Positions 59,501-64,000 of a stretch of DNA of 64,000 nucleotides are shown piece by piece; within the stretch, counting starts at the first letter, position 1; each line of letters begins with the position of its first letter. The notes below the pieces were generated by a model. The model saw nothing but the letters and a program-made list of their open reading frames with translations, made no database searches and was not told the DNA's origin. The DNA is taken from assembly GCA_958299035.1 (NCBI GenBank), contig CATQJL010000316.1, positions 5,668,674 through 5,732,673 on the forward strand, given 5' to 3'. Origin of the DNA: Cylicocyclus nassatus. Taxonomy: Eukaryota > Nematoda > Chromadorea > Rhabditida > Strongylidae. The position numbers were made by a program, and so were the translations under genes.

Positions 59501-61579
59501 TTATGCGTATAAGGCCGTCAATGTTCAAAGGTGCACCTGAGAACAGGAAGGGGGAACTACACCGAGAAGGGATTGCGGGCTTTGAGAGTGGTCTGCGGCA
59601 GTAATACAATTACGCGTGCTTGTCCCTGTTTATGGATAGGCGAAATTATTTTGTAGCATTTATGAAATTAGACCAACCCCGAGGAAAAATTGAATTGGAT
59701 CCCACAAAAGTTCCTAAAAAAAGCTGACGCCGCTTTTTCATTTGTTCTGTGTTCTCTTCTCTCTCCTCCCTCCCCGCTTCTTTTTCCACCCAAAGAAAAT
59801 AACTGCAACTGCTCCTTACTTACACTAATTGTGGGAAAAAGCGCTTAAAAAGTCTTGAGTAATTATGTTGTGTTTCTTTGGCCCTTACTAAATTCCACTG
59901 AGCTCAATCGAGCGGACATGACCTCCTTCAGCTGTGCAAATGCTCCGTGTTGAGGTATAGTTAATAAATTGATGATTGGTTGCCCACACGACAGCCTTAG
60001 CGCCAATCTGTGAGCCGATGATAATGCCACTAAGCTGAAGATGGATTCTAAGTTGAATTAAGAAAGATAGTCTGCGAAAGCGGAAAAGACAAAAACACCG
60101 CGAGTTGCCCGTGAGTAGCTTAGGGCACTCGAGCTCACGTTCTTTTGCGGTGCAAAACTCGCACAACTGCATCATTTCGAAGCTCAGATGAGAGAGAATC
60201 GATGAGCAGCCGACTGCGGTGAGGAATTAAGAAAAGAAAGTTATTTTTGTATTTTTTAGCAGATGGTGCTTGATTTGAATGAATTTGAATGAAAAACCGC
60301 TTCAAACGAAAAGAATGTGAATCTTTTTTCTAATTTTTCGACAATTGTGATTTTTTACCGGTATGCATGCCAAAATCTATAAATTTGTTTTATTACTTCG
60401 TTTGCTGAGGGAAATCTCTGTTAGCGATCATCATCGACTTTACAATAGTGCCCGCTATCGAGGATTGTCCGGCAATGCAGCAAAAATTTTGCCACTAACC
60501 GGTCTCGAAATGTGGCCTTGCGCGTTTGATTCCAGTTACTTAGCCGTTCAGCAGCAAAGACTCAAGCGTTGCTTTCTTAAGAACGCACACGTTATTATGT
60601 CTAACATGGGAAGGATGTTTGGTTAGTGGCCTTTCAAAAGTGAGGATGTACACCATCTTGGAGGGCATAAAATGCTGGTAAATCTGCCTTCTTTATCTGC
60701 GGAGCATTTCTGGTCGCGATTGAAATTTTTTCGGAGCAAGAAATCAAATGCGCAACATGGGGAGAATTAATTGTTCAGATTTGCTTAGCCCAAATGGGAC
60801 GGCGATGAGCGAATTCATGTTCAAACTTAGAGCATGCATTGCATAGATGCCGCATTATTCTCACAGCTTCACTTACGCGTCAGAAACGAAATGCTGTTGC
60901 TCATTCCATCGTAATTGAGCATGCAATTTTTTACTTCGAAATATCGTCGTGACTTCGAGCTCAGAAATGCTCCGCAAACAAGAAGAGCAAATTTGAAATT
61001 AGCTTTATGCCCCCCCCCCTCAAGATAGCGTGATTATCTTGAAGGACCACTTCGACCAAACATCCTTTTCTTGTAAGACAAGAGCTCAGTGGATGCCGCA
61101 TAAGGGTAAGTTCGACTTGGGCCCGCCCCAGCCGAGTTGCGCTGAATGAGGGTTTACTACGACCCTATGTCTCACTTGCCGAGATCAGGTGGAAATTTAA
61201 AAGTACGACGCACACACGATGAAATAGAAATTTCTGTACGGAATCACCTAGTCAGAGGCAATTCTTCTTCTGTAGATGCTGTGAGGATTGGAATAAAAGC
61301 TTGTGGGGTACCATCTCCAACGATGTTGTAACCTTCAAAAAGTGAAATGCACTGAAGTCTATAAAGTACATGTGTCGAAGGCTAAGCTGTCTGAACTGAC
61401 CTTGCAAAACTACTGCTTCGAGAATCTCTTCTATAACTTTGACAGATTTCGGCAGTTTTCGTCGGAAAGACATTTGACTAAGAGAATCAAATCCGAGAAA
61501 GTACAAGTTCAGGCTTGTGCCATCTTTGCTCTTCGTCGATCCCCTAACCCGTAAGTTCTCGTCACTCCGCCGCACCACA
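38565..61579 (-). CDS. DUF229-family sulfatase, 5' end not found
   Basis: DUF229 proteins are alkaline phosphatase/sulfatase-fold, probably secreted or membrane proteins expanded in nematodes. Exons on the minus strand: 61401-61579, 61248-61332, 59303-59412, 53883-54007, 53662-53815, 39138-39229, 38999-39093, 38814-38952 and about 38565-38763 (about 390 residues). Seven of the eight joins keep phase. Family landmarks in order: LYFLGFDSLSQMSFRRKLP, GYNIVGDGTPQAFIPIL, DDVYPLIWSNFSSAGYVTLY, GFRSQPTDHYLRP, CLGSEPLHT, LFSHDDINLVEVEDDD, LDDALVIVMADHGHRFAK (predicted metal ligands D and H), RLPFFAISLPAKF, RLTTPFDIHATLMDLLHLP and a cysteine-bearing DAHWCTCLNW end. The usual N-terminal region would lie farther right, perhaps past the window. 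The last intron lacks an AG acceptor. A 14.4-kb intron separates exons 5 and 6. Family call is firm; substrate unknown. Confidence 0.88.
39230..41330. other. First part of the 14.4-kb sulfatase intron
   Basis: AT-rich intronic DNA, without a recognised element. A 33-bp block at about 41,237-41,271 (GTCTGAACATGACGAGCAGT...) is repeated at 43,869-43,903, on the far side of the Helitron-like array. Confidence 0.5.
41331..42037 (+). mobile_element. Helitron-like non-autonomous element, copy B
   Basis: It starts TCCTACTATAATAACG after an A and ends GACGCACTGA before a T, with the CCTCCGCGAAGCGGAGG hairpin just upstream. It is very close to copy A over its whole length. Confidence 0.7.
42050..42747 (+). 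mobile_element. Helitron-like non-autonomous element, copy C (diverged)
   Basis: The left region has CCTTATAATAACGGGCTAAGG in place of the copy A start. The right end is CTCTGCGAAGCAGAG plus GTGACGCACTGG: the hairpin is kept although its bases changed. It lies in direct orientation right after copy B. Confidence 0.65.
42749..43444 (+). mobile_element. Helitron-like non-autonomous element, copy D (diverged)
   Basis: It begins directly after copy C with AACTTATAATAACGGGTTAA and ends CTCTGCGAAGCAGAGGTGAC followed by GCACTGG. It belongs to the same subfamily as copy C. Confidence 0.65.
43445..44444. repeat. Intronic AT-rich DNA with degenerate TTCGAATA-type words
   Basis: TTCGAATATT- and ATATTCGA-type words are scattered from about 43,720 to 43,870 and from 44,230 to 44,440. 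No gene is seen. Confidence 0.5.
44445..45461. mobile_element. Mariner-type MITE with TTAGGTTGGTGCAAAA ends
   Basis: The left end TTAGGTTGGTGCAAAAATAA continues into TGTCCGTTTT. The complement of the right end reads TTAGGTTGGTGCATGAAATA, then ATGTCTGTTTT. This is the terminus type of animal mariner elements. There is no recognisable transposase in the 1.0 kb. Confidence 0.8.
46445..47663. mobile_element. 1.2-kb palindrome nested in the 4.4-kb element
   Basis: Arms of about 600 bp meet near 47,050-47,085. Outer words GTCGATCCAGGCAGTAACCG and their inverse at 47,637-47,660 mark the ends. The centre contains GGTGGAGTACTCC and its inverse around a short GC-rich loop. No coding frame is supported. 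Confidence 0.85.
47867..48323. mobile_element. CTCAGACA-type element with GC-rich tandem repeats (1)
   Basis: The complement of the right end reads CTCAGACAATCGACC then GGACCCCTCCGCCGGA; the left end reads CTCAGGACCCCTCCGCCGGA, lacking 11 bp. The interior has a tandem GCTCCGGATACCTCCCATTT unit (23-bp period, about 47,950-48,060) and a GCGCGAGTCCGCCAGAT unit. Long frames on both strands are translated repeats. Confidence 0.65.
49222..49538. mobile_element. CTCAGACA-type foldback element (2)
   Basis: The ends TTCAGACAATCAGAGG and, on the complement, CTCAGACAATCAAAGG lead into paired CAGCCGGCCCCACCAAAAGC blocks. The whole 317 bp folds on itself with the centre near 49,380. Confidence 0.82.
50068..50460. 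mobile_element. Solo mariner-type end and AT-rich DNA
   Basis: A TTAGGTTGTTCCATAAGTCT terminus follows TA at 50,066, 26 bp after the end of the 4.4-kb element. No matching right end was found within the window. Confidence 0.5.
50461..51219. mobile_element. CTCAGACA-type element with CCGGCTGAGCCGCGG repeats (3)
   Basis: The left end CTCAGACATTGGGACCGGCT and the complement of the right end CTCAGACACTGGGACCGGCC are near-identical. Each is followed by several copies of a CCGGC(T/C)(G/C)AGCCGCGG(A/C)C unit. A low-GC core (about 50,770-51,060) has short open frames but no recognised protein. Confidence 0.82.
51220..52827. other. Intronic AT-rich interval
   Basis: No recognised exon. A minus-strand frame of 92 residues at 51,886-52,164 looks protein-like in composition but matches no family I know. 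Confidence 0.4.
52828..53644. mobile_element. Mariner-type MITE with TTAGGTCGTTTAATAAGTTC end
   Basis: The left end TTAGGTCGTTTAATAAGTTC and the complement of the right end TTAGATTGTGTAATAAGTTC are flanked by TA (52,826-52,827 and 53,645-53,646). It ends only 16 bp from the exon boundary at 53,662 of the sulfatase gene. Confidence 0.8.
54008..54520. other. Intronic interval, nothing recognised
   Basis: AT-rich DNA upstream of the exon at 53,883-54,007; no element boundaries were detected. Confidence 0.4.
54521..55117. mobile_element. Foldback element with 10-bp GGGCTGCTAC subterminal repeats
   Basis: The ends read (A/G)GGATGCCTTCATACCGCGCC-like on the left, and the right complement reads GGGTGCCTTCATACCGCGCC. 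The right arm (about 55,005-55,100) is an array of the 10-bp unit GGGCTGCTAC/GGCGGCTGCT; the left arm has the inverted counterpart at 54,540-54,612. CGCTTTTGTCAT pairs with ATGACAAAAGCG inside. Confidence 0.78.
55118..55706. other. Intronic interval, nothing recognised
   Basis: No exon or element boundary could be supported. Confidence 0.4.
55707..56103 (+). mobile_element. Short retroelement-like repeat with AACTAGTTGG start
   Basis: It starts AACTAGTTGGCTTTCCCGGT and ends TTTTATATATATATAGAT. Its CAAAGTTTCAGCTGAATCGG block corresponds to the CCAAGTTTGG...CGGTTCAG block of the 7.75- and 58.3-kb elements, so it is a distant relative. Confidence 0.55.
56104..57320. repeat. Intronic DNA with degenerate tandem units
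   Basis: From about 56,925 to 57,310 two to three diverged units share a GCTCTGCA(A/G) start, a TTGAAAAG(A/T)TGAGC(A/G)TGTGAGC block and a GTGCAACGTT-like block. No gene is supported. Confidence 0.5.
57330..57815. mobile_element. Palindromic element, about 0.5 kb
   Basis: GTCGAAGTGACCTTTCCAGA (57,350-57,369) returns inverted near 57,763-57,782, and CTGGACGCCGAGTTATG returns inverted as CATAACTCGGCGTCCAG at 57,672-57,688. The centre is near 57,565. Confidence 0.78.
57816..58322. other. Intronic interval with a solo CTCAGACA end
   Basis: CTCAGACAATCGCTGTGGGC at about 58,021 has the form of the CTCAGACA-type ends, but no inverted partner was found to its right. Confidence 0.4.
58323..59045. 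mobile_element. Foldback element with AACTAGCTGG start and (CAGA)n tail, copy 2
   Basis: Same organisation as the 7.75-kb copy: ACTAGCTGGCATACCCGGCT start, palindromic ATCGATAAAATCGAT interior (centre near 58,658), CAGA microsatellite and TTTATATATAAGAT end. Similarity to copy 1 is high at both ends. Confidence 0.75.
59413..61247. other. Sulfatase intron with a small palindrome and a possible nested frame
   Basis: A minus-strand frame of 95 residues at 59,888-60,175 (MMQLCEFCTAKERELECPKL...) is cysteine-containing and protein-like, but no family was recognised and it does not fit the sulfatase reading. At 60,600-61,090 an imperfect palindrome pairs TGCGGAGCATTTCT with AGAAATGCTCCGCA and AAGGATGTTTGGT with ACCAAACATCCTT. 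Confidence 0.45.
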
Positions 61580-61905
61580 CTCAGAAGTATACCGTTCCTA
61601 AACTTCTCTTCTCAGATATCCCTCTAGGCACGTCTACCCAAAGGGTTTTGGGGCCTTGAAGCAATATCGGAGCTTCTAACTAGGTGATCGCCGAATTTCC
61701 GCTGCAAAAAATGAATGTCGAAGCGAGAAAATTGCTCCAGAAGGTAAAAGGACTACTCCCACTAATGCAGCTGGTCTGAGGCTAATGGTGTTGAATATGA
61801 GCTCCTTGATAGATAAATAGAAATATCGAACTTGTAATAATTACAGTGAAAGGCAGGGCTCGGCACCGCTGGCAGATCAATCTGGATATCATCTCATATG
61901 TCCTC
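61580..61905. other. Region upstream of the first sulfatase exon found
   Basis: The ATACTTCTGAG acceptor at 61,580 implies an upstream exon, but none could be identified before the Penelope element. Confidence 0.4.
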
Positions 61906-61993
61906 TTGTCTTGAAACCTGGGCATTATGTGAGGTAATTAACTTCATGATTTTTCTTCTGCCGTATACAGGTTGTTATTGGTAACTTTTTATT

Positions 61994-62028
61994 GCCTTAC
62001 GTTTCGGCTACATGCCGTCGTCGGAGGC
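61994..62028 (-). ncRNA. Hammerhead-like motif, second Penelope element
   Basis: The minus strand reads CCGACGA, a perfect CGGC/GCCG helix with an ATGTA loop, then AAACGTAAGGC. Compared with the 19.8-kb element, helix II has changed bases on both strands while the flanking core is kept. Confidence 0.5.
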
Positions 62029-62386
62029 TTAAAAGGTATCAGTCACTTTGATTCACAGTCTCGGCCGTCAAATATCTTTTCCCGCTAGCCCACTCGATTC
62101 GTTCCAAGTGGAAGTAGAGAGTTTGTGGGTAGAGGGAGTGTTACTCACCAGAGTGTCACCAGTGTGTAGCAGTGCAAGCTGCTTCAAGTATGCTCGATTG
62201 ACTGCGGTCGGGAATGAGCGGTCGTGGTGTCAACAGACCGCTCAAATGGGGTAGACAATCTTATAGTTTGCAATGCGTTAGATAAGGCATTAGATCTGCA
62301 GTAATAGATAACTGTTCATTCTTGCTGTTTAGCATGGGGTCGCGGGCAAGAATGTAGGCCGCCTCAAGCATTTTTCTCGCAGATAT

Positions 62387-64000
62387 CTAATTCTCGTAGG
62401 CTAAAATGCTGCACTTGATATCATAATCGGCACCGCTGTATTCAACTTTTCTATGCTTTCCTAGTGGACTTATCAAGCTCGGCCGTCTTTTACTAGCCAA
62501 ATGCTCACTTACGCGCACACCTAATGGTCGGCCAGTTTCACCAATATAAATGGCAGAGCATTCTGAACATTGGATTTGATATACAACACCAGATTTAGAG
62601 CAATCTCCCAATTTTCCATTACATACCACGCAATCGCGGGTGATGCAAGCTCCTGTTACGGACCAGTGGTTTTTTTGATGTTTTTTCCTGGTATGTTTAC
62701 CAGAATGACATCGTTTGACAACTGTGCTTGCAACAAGCATTGTCTGATTGCAGTGGTGACCCTTTGGGAGATGAAAGGTAGGCACAATGGTATTTTACTT
62801 ATGTTCTGCGCACTTGCCTTTGCCGATGTTCTTTTCGACCGTCTGGGTCGCGTCATATATCCGTTCGAGACCATGATTTTTGCTACCATTTCTAGTGCTT
62901 CCTGTTTTTCGTTATCGCCGCTGCAGATGTTCACTACTGTTTTGACCATGTTCCGAATCACTGCGCGCTTTACGGCTGTCGGATGCGCGGACTGTGCGTA
63001 TAGAATGATATTTTTATTGCTTTCCTTTTTATACCACTTTATGCTCACCGATCCATTAACCATCATCAGCTGCGTATTAAGGAATGGAAGCCAACCGTTG
63101 CGCAATTTCTCTCTTGTCAGGCTTATGTATTGCGACTGTTCGTTTAGTATATCAAAGCACTTGTCCATTTCGGACTGTGTCGAGGTGACGATGCAACATT
63201 CGTCAATGTAACGACAATACATAAGCGGGTTCCTCGCTAGCACTGGCTGTTCTATTCTGCTCATAAAGCAAATAGCTAAGACGGGTGCTAAGCGTTGACC
63301 CATCGCCAAGCCTCTTATTTGTGTATAGTACTGCCCCGACCACTTGAAGATATTGCAACGCAAGCATTCCCTAATTAGAGTCATTATGCGAGCCCTGCTG
63401 AGACCGTACATCGTCATGCTTTTACCATGCAATTCTAGCATCTCAGAAAGTGCTTGCAGGGCGTCTTCATTGGATACATTTGTATACAATGAATTGACGT
63501 CGAACGACCCAGTTGCACAATCACGCTCGAATTTCTTCTGACGCAAAAGCTCAAGGAAATGATTTGTGTTACTCAAGTGAGCGGGGATTTTGTTCAAGAG
63601 CTGGCAATTATGATTGAGGAACCATGAGATTCGATCAGTTGGACCATTGACGCAGCTGATGATGGGTCGTATCTTGTAAGACGCTGCGGATACAGATTGC
63701 ATTTCAAGTGAAGAAAGTTTGTGTGTTTTGACTAGGCTGTAAAACACGGGGCATGTAGGTGTATCGAGTTTAAGTCTACTAAGGAATTTCTCAGGAAGAC
63801 CAGCTTCTTTTCCTACCACTGTCCAGACATGATTCAACCTTTTGCATTGTAAGAGAAATTCTTATTCATTTGTGAGTTGATAGGTAGTTCTTGGTAATCT
63901 CTTGATCTAGAGTTTGCGACATGATTACGAATTCCCCTCCTTTGTCGCTGACCGACAACCGGATAGTACCGTTGTTAGTAAGCTCCCTGATTTCACTAAA
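62387..64000 (-). pseudogene. Penelope-type reverse transcriptase and GIY-YIG endonuclease, frameshifted, YIDE mutant
   Basis: Upstream sequence (63,850-64,000) encodes LSVSDKGGEFVIMS, the typical early Penelope RT block, then a stop. The main frame 62,656-63,837 has FYSLVKTHK, RPIISCVNGP, SFDVNSLYTNVS, IRGLAMGQRLAPVLAICFMS and the active-site box CRYIDECCIVTS: the second catalytic Asp is Glu (codon GAA). The frame shifts near 62,660-62,690 into 62,387-62,785, which carries CVVCNGKLGDC, GVVYQIQC...AIYIGETGR and RVSEHLASKRR, the nuclease half. With a stop, a frameshift and an altered catalytic residue this copy is dead. It does supply the N-terminal RT half missing from the 19.8-kb copy. Confidence 0.9.

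Larger units (their letters stand above)
61906..64000 (-). mobile_element. Penelope-like element, cut by the window edge
   Basis: The left boundary region carries GAAACCTGGGCATT, matching GAACCTGGGCATT at the start of the 19.8-kb element. It contains a hammerhead-like motif, a GIY-YIG endonuclease and nearly all of the RT, running right-to-left off the window. It sits just upstream of the first sulfatase exon found. Confidence 0.88.

Noticed and set aside
59888..60175. Possible extra exon of the sulfatase (cysteine-containing frame)
   Set aside because: It does not match the order of the DUF229 family, and the neighbouring exons already join in phase without it.

Overview
The window looks like a repeat-dense, gene-poor stretch of a nematode chromosome. 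The evidence is animal-type exon/intron genes with many short introns (about 50-80 nt) and acceptors ending TTTTCAG or TTTNCAG, a ZHP/RNF212-like meiotic RING protein, a DUF229-type sulfatase, and Penelope-like, LINE, mariner-type and Helitron-like elements. Nothing bacterial or viral is seen. Species cannot be fixed from sequence alone; a parasitic or otherwise repeat-rich nematode is the best inference. Exon structures were built by eye from splice-site phase and protein plausibility, without transcript data.

Layout. 0-1.85 kb: 3' half of a Jockey/CR1-type LINE cut by the window edge, ending in a CATA microsatellite. 1.85-8.6 kb: non-coding, with foldback elements at 4.0, 4.74-5.63 and 7.75-8.42 kb. 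8.6-10.04 kb (minus): a seven-exon gene for a divergent SET-domain protein whose phases fit throughout. 11.87-15.07 kb (minus): a multi-exon gene of unrecognised family with an acidic tail, an in-frame stop and phase conflicts. 15.2-22.3 kb: transposon fragments, a TTCGAATA-type AT-rich repeat, and a Penelope-like element (19.81-21.66 kb) inserted in that repeat. 22.30-24.2 kb (plus): a ZHP-3/RNF212-like gene. 24.5-38.5 kb: mobile DNA, mainly long inverted repeats, Penelope fragments, a Helitron-like element and a foldback carrying two tRNA-like sequences. 38.57-61.6 kb (minus): one DUF229 sulfatase gene spread over 23 kb with a 14.4-kb intron filled with nested foldback elements and a Helitron-like array. 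61.9-64 kb (minus): a second Penelope-like element running off the edge.

The strongest theme is the density of long inverted repeats (about twenty, 0.2-4.4 kb). Several families can be separated by their termini: mariner-type ends beginning TTAGGT with TA duplications; ends beginning CTCAGACA; elements with GC-rich subterminal repeats of 10-bp period; and AACTAGCTGG...TATATATAAGAT elements. Penelope copies share a hammerhead-like motif whose helix II differs between copies but stays paired. The host genes are unrelated in function (chromatin or methyltransferase-like, meiosis, extracellular sulfatase) and show no operon organisation.
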